Assembly (NCBI GenBank): GCA_024516035.1
Contig: CM044959.1
Location: 11,715,588 to 11,779,587, forward strand
DNA length: 64,000 bases
Reading direction: 5' to 3'
Source: Bactericera cockerelli
Lineage: Eukaryota > Arthropoda > Insecta > Hemiptera > Triozidae
A program made the position numbers and the translations under genes. The notes beneath the pieces are model-generated. The model did not search any database and had not been told where the DNA came from. It was given only the letters and a program-made list of their open reading frames with translations. The first letter of the stretch is position 1. Every line of letters begins with the position of its first letter. Shown one piece after another: positions 53,401 to 63,999 of the stretch.

Positions 53401-54618
53401 AAAAACAAAGAACAAAGAAAAGAATTGTCCCTTCCTCTTCTTATCATTTCCTGAAACAATTGATTCGTTTCATTAAATTTCATCAGATAACAATGTTTAA
53501 GAAATGACTCCTGTTTACAAAATATCATTCTTAATGATTCGTTCATTTCTATTTAATTTTGTTCATTCATTATTCACGAATATAGGACTTCGTCATTTGT
53601 TTGTTTTAACTTTGTTTCAAATTTTGAGGAACTGATAAGACCACCCTGAGTCATTTCAGTTTAGTAGTTTTCTACAACGGCTTGTAAGTAGAAATTTATA
53701 ATATAAAAAAGTTCGGCTTCCACCTAAAACGTGGATATTTCTTCTCTGATTAAGAACTCTTTCACAAATTTGGAAACTGGACACCGAAACAACTACTGTA
53801 TTAAGAGCCTCCTATAATTTTTTTTTTTTACAGGCAATGGCTCACAATAGACTCATCGTGGGCGCATTGCAACCAAATGTATTTTGCAATGTAGAAATGT
53901 TTATTCATCACTGACTCATTTGTCCTCACTGATAAGTCAGGTTTGTTTAGTGAGTCAATTTCAAATCTATCGTATCAGGTACCACATTATTTGCACTAGA
54001 CTTCACTAGGGCATCAAAGAACATCACTTCACCGCTCCTAATGCAATCCCTGAACTTTTGGATCCTTCAAAGTAACAAGAAAGAAATAGATAAAACATTT
54101 ACATATCTCCTCAATAAAGAGCGGGGTTATTGCGTATGACAATCTCTTCCACCCAACTATTTTAACAGACAAATGCCCTCAGAGCCATCAGAGAAAGGAG
54201 GAAAAAAAAACTTTCCTACTTTCATCGCGATCAAATCAAGGCAAAGTCCAAGATTAAGGATACTGACCAAGGTTTCTGCTGCAAAAACCTGACAATACCT
54301 TTGAACAAAAGATACCATTCAGATAAGTACCCAACAATTCATACTTATTTCACCATGACTTACTTCTGGACAGGAATGGCTATTAGAGTGCCTGGAGGCA
54401 GTCTGTTAAGATACCTGATAGTATCCTGAGTTATGTGTTTACATTAGTTCTGGTGAGCAGGGATTTATACAGGGTGTTAGGAAGGAGTGAGAATGCCATC
54501 AATAAGGAAATTACTTTGATACATAAATAAAATTGAATATGATCTGAGGAAAGCAAGAATCAGACACTTAAATCAGCCATAACAGAAAAGTGATAAGTTG
54601 TACCTATTGATGTACATA
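53401..54618. other. Non-coding stretch
   Basis: No gene or repeat that I can support. Confidence 0.4.
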
Positions 54619-54631
54619 AATATCTGAACAT
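54619..54631 (+). repeat. Target-site duplication (left) of the 1.3-kb LINE-derived element
   Basis: AATATCTGAACAT, repeated exactly at 55,964-55,976. Confidence 0.85.
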
Positions 54632-54731
54632 TGGTATTGGTATTGGTATTGGTATAATTAGGGCTATCGGCTACGAAAGCTCTTTGTCACTGCGACCTTA
54701 AATAGATCTTTTGTGACATGCCCCTGTAACT

Positions 54732-54929
54732 CTAAAAGAGATCAAAGCTATTAATGTAGCTTAAGATTCTTTTAGGACTGATTTCGGTAACTTCTTTAGG
54801 TGTTAGAATCAGCCTTGAGAAGTGTTTCAGTCGAGCGTGTGAGGCTGCTCCACATTCACAGAGAATGTGTTTTGCTGTCTCTGGGGCCTCTTTACAGAGA
54901 CTGCATTTTAGGTCTTGAGCAATGTCCAT
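54732..54929 (-). pseudogene. LINE ORF2 C-terminal end
   Basis: The frame MDIAQDLKCSLCKEAPETA then HILCECGAA shows Cys-x2-Cys ... His-x3-Cys. This motif is seen at the C-terminus of R1/I/Jockey-type LINE ORF2 proteins that end in an RNase H-like region. The expected upstream word (TGHCSLNYRLNK) lies in another frame directly before it, so a frameshift separates them. The frame ends in NSFDLF. Confidence 0.75.
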
Positions 54930-54936
54930 TTGTTCA

Positions 54937-55410
54937 GACGGTAGTTGAGGCTACAGTGGCCTGTTAAAAGCCAGTAAGGATTCCTCTTTGCTCAGACAGA
55001 GCATTTCATTTGCTCTTTTGGGCGAATAAGTTAGGAACATTTTCGCCTGCCTGTGGCCGGGACTCATTTGGGAACTTCTTCAGAATTACTCCCACTTTCA
55101 AAGACTTCAGGGCGTTTATGAAGCTTTGAGAAGCAGTTGGGGTTTCGAATGCCACCTCTGAACTATCTCTACAAGAGAGTATAGTTGAGGTTGTTGGCAT
55201 CTTCTGCCTCTTCTGCTCCATTAGCTTCTCACCCTGATGCTCTGAAGTGGTTTCTTCTGAACGAGGCTTCTTTTTGGTGCTTTTTTACTGGAAAGTGGCT
55301 CTACGGCTTTGAGCAGCCATTCGAACCTCCTTCCAGCAGCTCCTGAGAGTTTTAAAAAGTTCTCTTTATTTTGAAGCTTTTCAGCAGCTTCTGAGAGACT
55401 GCATTTTGCG
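54937..55410 (-). pseudogene. Duplicated segment, copy 1, with ORF1-like frame
   Basis: First copy, on plus coordinates, of a segment repeated at 55,435-55,900 with an offset of 498 bp. On the minus strand it encodes MEQKRQKMPTTSTILSCRDS followed by SEVAFETPTASQSFINALKS, and later NVPNLFAQKSK, in one frame. The function is unrecognised; position suggests a residue of the element's first ORF. Confidence 0.65.
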
Positions 55411-55900
55411 TCTTGAGCAATGTCCATTTGCTTAGACGGTGGTTGAGGCTACAGTGGCCTGTTGAAAAGCCAGTAAGGATTCCTCTTTGCTCAGACAGAG
55501 CATTTCTTTTGCTCTTTTGGGCGAATAAGTTAGGAACATTTTCGCCTGCCTGTGGCCGGGACTCATTTGGGAACTTCTTCAGAATTACTCCCACTTTCAA
55601 AGACTTCAGGGCGTTTATGAAGCTTTGAGAAGCAGTTGGGGTTTCAAATGCCACCTCTGAACTATCTCTACAAGAGAATATAGTTGAGGTTGTTGGCATC
55701 TTCTGCCTCTTCTGCTCCATTAGCTTCTGACCCTGATGCTCTAAAGTGGTTTCTTCTGAACGAGGCTTCTTTTTGGTGCTTTTTACTGGAAAGTGGCTCT
55801 ATGGCTTTGAGCAGCCATTCGAACCGCCTTCCAGCAGCTCCTGAGAGTTTTATAAATCTCTTTTATGAAGCTTTTCAACAGCTTCTGAGAGATGTTCCTG
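55352..55900 (-). pseudogene. Duplicated segment, copy 2, with ORF1-like frame fused to an ORF2 end
   Basis: The 122-codon minus frame starts MEQKRQKMPTTSTIFSCRDS and reads through NVPNLFAQKSKRNALSEQRG into TGHCSLNHRLSKWTLLKTQ, the ORF2-type word. The fused layout shows that the internal deletion joined an ORF1-like part to the ORF2 end before the segment was duplicated. No catalytic domain remains. Confidence 0.7.
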
Positions 55901-55963
55901 TTAGTCGCCTTTTACGACAGGGGGAACAACCCGTGGTCTTATTCTTAGCCGAGAGCCACACGG

Positions 55964-55976
55964 AATATCTGAACAT
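55964..55976 (+). repeat. Target-site duplication (right) of the 1.3-kb LINE-derived element
   Basis: AATATCTGAACAT, identical to 54,619-54,631. Confidence 0.85.
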
Positions 55977-56016
55977 ACATGGCAGGCTGCTTTAACCGTT
56001 CGAGCTAACTGGCTCT
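55977..56016 (-). repeat. tRNA-like A-box fragment beside the LINE insertion
   Basis: On the minus strand AGCCAGTTAGCTCGAACGGT then TAAAGCAGCCTGCC resembles a tRNA D-arm and A box. It lies outside the target duplication and so belongs to the interrupted locus. No B box is recognisable. Confidence 0.45.
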
Positions 56017-56110
56017 GATAAGCATACGTATAGAAGAAAAACCTCTGGTCTTGAGTGATAGTTCAAAAGTTCGGTAATAATTTATATTAGGAGCAACTTG
56101 GACCGTGGTG

Positions 56111-56390
56111 TTTTTTTTTTTTTTTTTTTTAAGTGGGGTTTAACGTCGCTTTCAACTGCCATGGTCATATCACGACGGGGGTTTTACCCTCCATTCGCAG
56201 GAAACTCACAAACCTGCTACTCACATTGACCTCACCCAGCCTGAGTGGGGCCGGGAAAAGCCAGCGTCACGAGAATTAGAATTTGAATGGTCACCCATCC
56301 AAGTCTTAACCTCGCTGGATGTCGCTTAACTTCGGTGTTCTAAAGGGAACCGGTGTATTCAACATGCCATCGACGCTGGCGGACCGTGGT
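56111..56390 (-). repeat. 5S-rRNA-derived SINE, best copy
   Basis: On the minus strand the head reads GCCAGCGTCGATGGCATGTT, GAATACACCGGTTCCC, ACACCGAAGTTAAGCGACAT and AGACTTGGATGGGTGACC. This is the 5S rRNA order from its 5' end through the A box and box C. The domain GGCCCCACTCAGGCTGGGTG, GCGAATGGAGGGTAAAACCC and GCGACGTTAAACCCC follows, then an A tail (20-odd T on the plus strand at 56,111-56,131). Confidence 0.88.
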
Positions 56391-58534
56391 GTAGTGGGTT
56401 ACTTAAAATGATTAGATTTCCTTATCATAATGTATGAATTGTGTACACTTGTTAGAGAATTACACTTGTTGGAGAAACACACCATTTTTACCTTTCCTGG
56501 GGCATAGATCCAGTTCCAGAATAATATGTAAACACATTCGATTTACACTAAGGATTCCAACATAATATCAGTTAAGTAAAACACAGGATAAATTCCCGAT
56601 GTAAAACACAACTAAAAATACGATAGTTTCTTCCCTAGGCCAGAAGATGTTCTGGTTTTTGAAATACGATACTTGCAGGGACCAAAAGAAGCCCCTGAAC
56701 AATTTCAAGGGTAGTTGATTCTCGAGTATTGATTAAAACATTGCCATGTGTCTGTTGAGAAGGGTCGTCAAGGAGGTTCAGAGGGGAGGATAGAGGGTGT
56801 GCTTGTGTAAGTCATCATGTCTTTGTAAAGATCAATACCATTGGAAAGACATTTCTGTTTCTTGTTCTAAAGATGTTAATTTTTTTTGTGAAGAATAATT
56901 CGTCTCAAACACACTAGTTACATTTGTATTGACGAAAAAAGCATGTATAAAAAAAATCAATTATAATTATATTTTTTATCACATTAATGATACATACGTA
57001 GGTAGGTATAAGGAACGTTATGTTTTGACGAAAAGGTATTTTTCTATAACATAATCAATTATTTAACCAGTTATATGTATAATTAAGTCCAAAGAATAAG
57101 TCACTCCCTGTGATTCTATGAACAAAAATAATAATAACAAAGATTTAATCTTTTCGAAAACATGTAATTTTTGGAAGGCATCATTTCACTTTTGATTTTA
57201 TCAATTGAATTTTGTTTACCACACAGACTATTATTATCATTAGTATGTCTCTTCCACCCTGCCTAGACACAGACAGATAAGGCTCCCATTCCACCGAGCC
57301 ATGTCGAAAACACAACATTTCTGGAGGTAAAAAAACTGTCTCCGTCTAGCATTGTTCCAATTTTTCTCCGCTTATCTCTTCGGTTAATCTCATCCAGATA
57401 AATATTTCAGCTTAATTGTTCTCCCGTCTTCTAAAAAACATTCGTGGGGAATATGAAAAATTAGCATCTGTGTTTTATGATATGTTTCATGAAAAGAAAA
57501 AAAAAAAAAAATAGACTTTTTTCTGACAAATGGCCCTCTCTCCCTCTTCTAATGATTTTACGAGTCCTCTCAATCTTCACTCCGATTCCGAGATACAAAT
57601 CCCAGATATGCGAATCCGAGATAACAATTCCCTGGCAGTGAATGGGGCCTGGAAGTATGCCCTGTGTTACCCCTTTTATTTCGATAGTGAAGCAACTGAA
57701 GCCCCCCTTGTAGAAATATTTTTAATGGCCCCCCACTTCCATTGTGAACTTTTTTCTCCGAGAGGGGGGTATTCTTTTGAATTTGACATTTGAAACATTT
57801 GAATGCTACAAAAGCCTTGTGGAACGTCCACGTATGGATACATTTGTTATCTTTGTACTTTATATTACACTTTTTATATAGTTTATCTGTATAGGGCATT
57901 ATAGTTATAGGAGGTATAAATTCAGAGGGTATATTCAATGGAGGGGTGGTGGTTATATAGGAGAGGTGTATAGAACTCCAGCTACGCTAAGATAATGCGA
58001 TTAGGGCAGGATAGGTGAGATTATTTCAGCGATTTACACACTAATCCAGAGGTTAGAGTAGATTAAAGTAGACATAGTATACTTAACAATATTATCTTAG
58101 TATCACTATCGATATCCTGAAACCTACTATTGTAAAGGATTTTTTATTTTTTTTTCGTCCTACTTTTTTTAGATTGAAGGTCGTTTGAGACGAAATCAAT
58201 CTGTGAAATCAATTTCTTCTGTTGATTCGATTGATCATCGTGTATTTAACCTACCTAACGAAATAGTATTTTTATATATAAAAAAATTAAAGGCACTTTA
58301 TAAGTAACAAAATAGATACTTTGAGAGCTAGGTACTTGTTGGCACTGCCGATGTGGTAGAGGCTCTCACCAAACAGTCTAAACACGACTCTAAACTAAAA
58401 GTAAGCAAAACATTTACATAAGAAGTACCTGTTATTACTTCAGGAAGATACAAAGTTGCAGTAGTTGATAAAAATAATAACAATATAATTATGTATGTCA
58501 TAGTACCATAGTAGTGATAGTACCTAATCAAGGA
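56391..58534. other. Non-coding stretch
   Basis: A short A run lies near 57,497. Frames at 57,530-57,938 on both strands overlap each other and show no known domain. I cannot support a gene. Confidence 0.45.
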
Positions 58535-58635
58535 CCTTAAATCAAATAGAATCGTTGGCGTTAGGAAAGCCATTGAGCCGTAAAAATGTGCCAAAACCAA
58601 TCAACCTCAACCATGAGGTTGCACAACGTCGACCT
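58535..58635 (-). repeat. Dispersed repeat 'M' copy 3
   Basis: On the minus strand it has CAACCTCATGGTTGAGGTTG, GCACATTTTTACGGCTCAAT and GCTTTCCTAACGCCAACG, matching 18,062-18,175 and 2960-3028. Confidence 0.6.
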
Positions 58636-60394
58636 TGCTTAAGCGGGATAAGACAGAGTAAAAGAAAAGGAAGAAGAAGAAGTACCTATGTATGTAAGTA
58701 GTAATGTACGTAGTATATACAATGTATAACTATGTACAACGGTCACCTAGATATTAACTGTTATTACAATAGTCAAAGTTGTTCAAGACATTATACTAGT
58801 CTAATAAGATACTAATGTATGTCACGATGACGGATCAGACGGCTGACGGACGCTGTAGACAAACATCTCACAGATAATGCAAAACCTACACACAAGAATG
58901 ATCCAGTTGTGATCGGTCATAATAAACCCTTGACATTCTCTTCCACTTCACAGTTGATATCTCTCTGTGTCATTTTGCTGAGACTGATTCTATTGTTGAA
59001 TGATATGTTTTTATTATTCGAATTGTCCTAATTTTGTTTTTCTGAACACCTGCCTGCTCTTATGGAGGCCTATAATGGACTTGCTAACATGGAGGCCGTT
59101 TTCTAGTTTAGGAGATTGCTGCTCAACAAATGATAATATTTAAGATAGGGAAAATTAATTAAATAATTCAGTATAACAAATGGGTATGTGTGTACAATTG
59201 TATTGTTTATATTTAAAGGATTGTAATTTTCTTATCGTCTTTTTCACACGAAGTGTATTTTTGGGATGTAGTACAACAAATAGGTATGTATGTACAATTA
59301 TTGTACATTCTTAGCTTTCTTATTTGTAATTTGTATCAATCAAAATTGCCGCTTTGCAGATAAACTGCGGATAACATTGTGAATATAGGTAACTCACTTG
59401 TGACTTCTTTACACAGTTAGAATTCTTTTGAAGAAGAATCTGTTAAAATATTAGCTCTCTTTTATCTCGAACATCAATCGGCCAGTGTGTCATTGTGTTA
59501 AACGCGTCTCGGTCAACTAACCGAGTCAGCACATTTACCGGTCGATTAGCTGTCTAGCCTGGGAGGTATTCGTGTACCGTTAAACCGGTGAGCGGTGGAT
59601 AAGTAATGGGGACTGATGAGATGTCCAACACCTGGTCATTAGACTTTCATGTCCAGCACACTCCTGAGATGTTTCTCAAGTAGGTAATTATGTATGTTGG
59701 ATGCTGGGATAGATTCTGGTACATACTTATCATAAGTATCAGACAACAAGCAGCATAAGTTGTATGTTATGTGGCTGTTGTTGTGAAAAAAAAAATAATA
59801 ATAATCAGTAAATGTAGACATTTTCATTCAGACATTGATTTTCATGTGTGTTTTTTCTATCATATCTTAAAGGATCATGTTCAATTTTTTTTGTATGTAA
59901 TTAAAAATTATAATGGTATTTTAAATGTGGTGGCACACCCACCTAAATGTAATTGTAAAAAAAACATACCTACATGTATAATTTTAATTTACTTATGATC
60001 ATTGGTTTCATATCTCAACAAACTTTTTTCTTTGCTCATGGGTAGTCAAATGAGGTGGCCATCTTGTTTATATTTTTTACACAATTATGTGATCACTTTA
60101 AACACAATCGTGAAGTAATACTAATGTTGTGAATTAATCTAACAGGATCTTGCTAAAGCTTTCAACTTGGTGAAATGACGTGCAAACAGCTTTCTCTTCT
60201 ATTACCCACCCTGCACACTCAATCTACAGTAAGGAACAATAAAACATGTAAAATAAGACATTCATAACCACTGGTGCAAAGTACTGGCTCGTAATCTACT
60301 GCTAAGTCGTGACTGTCACAGGGTGACGCACTGTCATGATATTCTGCGACTGCTTCACTTACTTGACTTACTGTCGGGCTAAGAGATATTCTTG
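58636..60394. other. Non-coding stretch with small hairpins
   Basis: CACACGAAGTGTATTTTTGG (about 59,246-59,265) resembles the outer end of the 27.7-kb palindrome. CTCGGTCAACTAACCGAG near 59,509 is a short hairpin. No gene is supported. Confidence 0.45.
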
Positions 60395-60512
60395 CTGGCT
60401 ACTAGCTTGTATCGGGCATATACTTTCTACCAATCTTGGCGCACCATAGAGCTAGAGATAGCTGTGATTGGTAGAAAGTCCTTGTCGGCTTTTAGATTGT
60501 AGCCAGCAAGAG
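60395..60512. repeat. Imperfect inverted repeat
   Basis: CTTGCTGGCTAC ... ACTTTCTACCAATC on the left is answered by GATTGGTAGAAAGT ... GTAGCCAGCAAG on the right. The arms are about 45 bp with weaker pairing between the two matched words. Confidence 0.65.
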
Positions 60513-61215
60513 GAAATCTACCTAGCCATTAGTCACTAGTATGGAACTATCGTTGTAGGATTCTAAAGAGTAAATCAAGGTTGAAAATTGGCGAGTGCTT
60601 TCCACAAAACGGACATTTAAATAAAAAACCAAAATTCAATAAATCTTCAGAAGTGTAAAGATGGCTGGCTAGATGTGTTGTATTTGCCCAATTCCAAAAA
60701 AAAAGAAGTCTAAATCATCGAACATTCCATTGCTTTATGTGCTTCCAAATCCTGCTTCTAAGATATAGCAGTCATCCTGATCCATCCAACTTGCACCCAG
60801 GTGTACTTTGCGAGAATTTCAAGGTGACCGAGATGCGAATCAAATTTTTTGGTAAAAAATAAACTTTGCAACAAATAACTTGCATGTTGGACTACATGTT
60901 TCAGTAATTAATTTAATTGGCTCAAAAAGAAAAAAGGAAGGAAGTAATACATTTACCTGTAGGTACCTTCATCTTGATCTTCTGCTTCTTCTTCTTCTTT
61001 AAAGATTCCTTTGAAAGACAAGATTAAGCGTCTGGTAACTGTCCTGTCCTGGTAATTAGCGATCAAATTGTCCTCCTAATGGCTTTCATCTGTTCTACAA
61101 GCAGCTCGATACTTATCTTCAACAGAAGAAAGATTAATTAGACTATTGATAGTAATTTATCTCAGATCGGTTGTGCGATTAGGGTGATTTGTTTAAAGGT
61201 CGAGTTGTCAGCAGA
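60513..61215. other. Non-coding stretch
   Basis: No repeat or gene is recognised. It would be the promoter and 5' UTR region if the candidate exon downstream is real, but no TATA box or initiator can be assigned with confidence. Confidence 0.4.
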
Positions 61216-61245
61216 ATGGATTTCAGTCTTGAAGATATTCCTTCT
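61216..61245 (+). CDS. Candidate first coding exon (ten codons) with splice donor
   Basis: ATG in a fair context (CAGAATGG) is followed by ten codons reading MDFSLEDIPS and then a consensus donor GTAAGT at 61,246. The reading stays open to the donor at phase 0. No second exon or acceptor could be matched within the window, and such a short pattern can arise by chance. I do not recognise the peptide. Confidence 0.22.
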
Positions 61246-61251
61246 GTAAGT

Positions 61252-62080
61252 ATCTACTATTATTTTGATGGTTTCAGTGTTTAAGCCCTTCAATTTTTCT
61301 GTAGGTACTCGTGATTTTATGTTGGTTCTTTACATAGGTACTTGCATATATTCACGAAATAATTAATAATAAGCTTTTATCAAAGATCTTACAGCTTACA
61401 ATTTTGTTGTTTTGAATTTATTCAAGCTTACCTACCATTTTGGTTTTTTAAAAAGTATTAATAATTGAGTCGTTTTCTTTTTACCATTCAAATGTGGATT
61501 GTCTTTACTTTGTCACAGTTCTGCAAATCTATTCATTTCACTCCTGTAGCCAAACTTTTGGATCATTGTTCAATTGTTCAACACAACAAGTTCAGTACTT
61601 GTTTTCTATGTACATGATAGAGCTACCTACAATACCTACTGTATTTATCCATCGTGGATTGTATTAAAATATATTTTAATTGGCTTTATAAAATGCATTT
61701 TTTGTTTCTTCGTACATACATTTCATGACTTGTGAATACGTAATTATTTCTTAATGTATTTTCTATTTAACTTTCAATATCTCACACTATACTCTGATGG
61801 TTTCACGGTTCTGTTGCAATTCTTTGGAATTTTTATAGCTTGCATATCTGCTTGGATTTTTTTACAACCTTTTTATTTTCATTAAAGCTATTTTAACTGT
61901 ATTGCTATAAAGTATTGGCCAGTGTTGTTTTAATGCGCAATAATTTCTGTTGGCTAGTGCTTTTTTTCGCTCTCTGTGCTGGCTTCGTTGTATTCTTCTC
62001 TTAAATGGATTCGACCAAATGCTTGTTCAAGTAAGTTAATTGAAAACTTATTTCCTTAAAGATTTCGAGTAACGACTACC
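61252..62080. other. Non-coding AT-rich stretch
   Basis: It would be intron if the candidate exon at 61,216 is real. No repeat is recognised. Confidence 0.4.
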
Positions 62081-62088
62081 CTCCAACT

Positions 62089-62161
62089 CAGTGGTTCGCA
62101 ACCTCTTCTCCCCTGCGGCACCCCTGAAGGTGACTCACGGCACCCCGGTTGCGGACCACTG
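62089..62161. mobile_element. 73-bp hAT MITE
   Basis: The ends CAGTGGTTCGCAACC and, on the opposite strand, CAGTGGTCCGCAACC differ at one position and have the CAGTGGTTC form common to hAT elements. The flanks CTCCAACT (62,081-62,088) and CCCCAACT (62,162-62,169) are an 8-bp duplication with one mismatch. Confidence 0.85.
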
Positions 62162-62169
62162 CCCCAACT

Positions 62170-63410
62170 CATAAAACAAAAATCTTCATTCATATTCGAT
62201 AAATAGTATGAATTTTATTTCTCAAGGCATAGGTATGATTATTTTCTTGGTTCAGCTTATTCAAAGATTCTTTCAACATTCTGAATTTCTGCCTTCTCCT
62301 AAACCACCAGACTATAGTCAGCTCTTCAGAACAAAAGCCTTGTAAGCTGGCAGCATCTGCTGGCTAGATCCTGTGAGATATGTGCTATGGTGCTGGCTTG
62401 ACACCAGCATTGACTTCTGTTGTACTGTTTCTCAGATGCTGGTCTTTGATTGGGAATACAATATCGTCTTGTTTTCTTCTAACATGTTCATTCGTTTTTA
62501 TTATCTCGGTATTTTATTGCTGCTGGCCTCTGTAACTGTTTTGATTGTGTTGTTTCGTGCGCCATTATCGATAAATCCCGTGATTCTTGATTGGATATAT
62601 GCATTTATTCATGAATTCATGTACACATTTATCCTTTTTTTCCTCTCTAAAGTTGAGTGTTTCACAGCCTTTTTTAATTCGTGTCCATGATACAGCAGCT
62701 ACTATACACGCTTGTGGTCTGTGATGTAGCTTGTCCATCCATTGACCGATACTTCAATTCATGTATCTATTAATGCATTCTATTTCTCTCCAAGTTGACC
62801 TGTGATGTACAAAACGACTTAAAATATGCGTGTATTTCTAGGGTGGCCCTTATTTTCGAAGGTCGGAAATCGAAGGAGCTCCCCCCCCAAAGTGGTTCCA
62901 ATTCATGAGAAAAAAATTGCTAAAAAGTTTCAGCTCGATCAGAAAACGTTAACACGTGCCGCCAGGAGCTTAAAGTTTAGATGTCCTAATTGAAGGGGCA
63001 ATATACGTTTTCCCGCACATTTTGTTGATTTTCTCTGTACTAGATCAACTTAGAATAAAAATTCAAAAAGTGATAGAATTGTAACAAAATTATCTAACAC
63101 ATTTATTCCTATCAAATTAACTCTCAAACAAACAGTTTCTGGGCAAATCAATAACAAAGTCATATTTTTGCTCTACCCCTCTGTATCTCGCTAGCAAAAC
63201 TATAAAATGAGGCTGAATAATGAAAAAAATCCAAGATAATTAAAGAAAGCAAGTTAGTTCAATTATTTATACAAACAAAATACAGTTCTTTTATATTTTT
63301 AATCGATAATAAGAACAAAATAATATTGAATAATGGATATATTTACCAATATACCGATTTCCGTTTTTTTTTGCTGTCAGGATACATTGTTCTGTAGTCA
63401 TTTACTACTT
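62170..63410. other. Non-coding stretch; possible one-ended TIR at 62,841
   Basis: TAGGGTGGCCCTTATTTTCG near 62,839 resembles a mariner-type terminus, but no inverted partner was found. The 105-codon hydrophobic frame at 62,373-62,690 is AT-driven and has no recognisable domain, so I do not call it a gene. Confidence 0.4.
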
Positions 63411-63660
63411 GCCAGCCTCTGTGGCGTAACGGTTATGACTACTTCCCGTAGTCCAGAGATCCCTTAGTTCGATCCCCGGTTTGGGCAGAAATTTCGCATA
63501 GAAAATCCTGTTCCCTCCGAACACGAGAGGTTGGCATTTCCAGCCCTACCCAGGGTTAGTGAGGTTAATGTGGGTAGCTGGTACGATTCCCAGCAATAAA
63601 GGGTAAAACCCCGTCCTGACTATCTCAAATCAGGACATAAAAACCAAGTAGAATCAATGG
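63411..63660 (+). repeat. tRNA-derived SINE family F1, best copy
   Basis: The head has GCCTCTGTGGCGTAACGGTT (A box) and B box TAGTTCGATCCCCGG at about 63,467-63,481. The body has GAGAGGTTGGCATTTCC, AGCCCTACCCAGGGTTAGTG, GAGGTTAATGTGGGTAGC, GGTACGATTCCCAGC and GGGTAAAACCCCGTCCTGAC. It ends near AGGACATAAAAACC. The central/3' domain is the one shared with the 5S-headed SINEs. Confidence 0.85.
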
Positions 63661-63802
63661 ACATGAAAGGAGCCTAGACATTGGATCTGGGCGTCCATAT
63701 ATTCCTCTCACCGCCGTGATATAGGTATCTTTGCCTGTAGCACGGACATGGAATTATTAATACTTTAATAATGAACTGTTTTTGATTTTCATTTTTAGTA
63801 AG

Positions 63803-63999
63803 TATGTTATTAATACTCATCCATTAATTTTACTCCCCTTTCTGCTGTATCATTAACAACTTTGAGATGTTTCAAGAAGTTTTTTCCTACAAGGTAATCT
63901 TTATTCGTTGACCAGGATGTTGGCGGGTACTTTAAGAATGATGTATTTTGATCTAATCTTTTGAAGAAAGTTTTTGTTTCTAGTGAAACCAAAAATTCT
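63803..63999 (-). CDS. Unidentified frame running off the right end
   Basis: A minus-strand frame is open from the window edge to a stop near 63,810, about 60 codons, ending LKVVNDTAERGVKLMDEY. The composition is not low-complexity, unlike most frames here, and the phrase NDTAERGVKL feels like a conserved C-terminal end that recurs in uncharacterised, possibly transposon-borne, invertebrate proteins. That is an impression from memory and not a match. It is a partial gene, an exon or a pseudogene fragment. Confidence 0.35.

Larger units (their letters stand above)
54632..55963 (-). mobile_element. 1.3-kb LINE-derived, probably non-autonomous element
   Basis: A 13-bp duplication bounds an insert whose minus-strand 5' end reads CCGTGTGGCTCTCGGCTAAG and soon after GTCGTAAAAGGCGACTAAC. 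The 3' end has repeats of ACCAAT (plus strand GGTATT, 54,633-54,656). It holds a short ORF1-like segment and the C-terminal end of a LINE ORF2 but no endonuclease or RT, so it is an internal-deletion derivative. A segment of about 0.5 kb is duplicated in tandem. A related 3' tail lies at 17,104-17,168. Confidence 0.8.

Noticed and set aside
56111..56390. Functional 5S rRNA gene
   Set aside because: The 5S-like part is incomplete at its 3' end, has many changes, and is followed by a SINE body and an A tail.
62373..62690. 105-codon hydrophobic frame as a membrane protein gene
   Set aside because: The sequence is AT-rich, which by itself gives Phe/Leu/Ile-rich frames. I see no promoter, splice sites or known motif.
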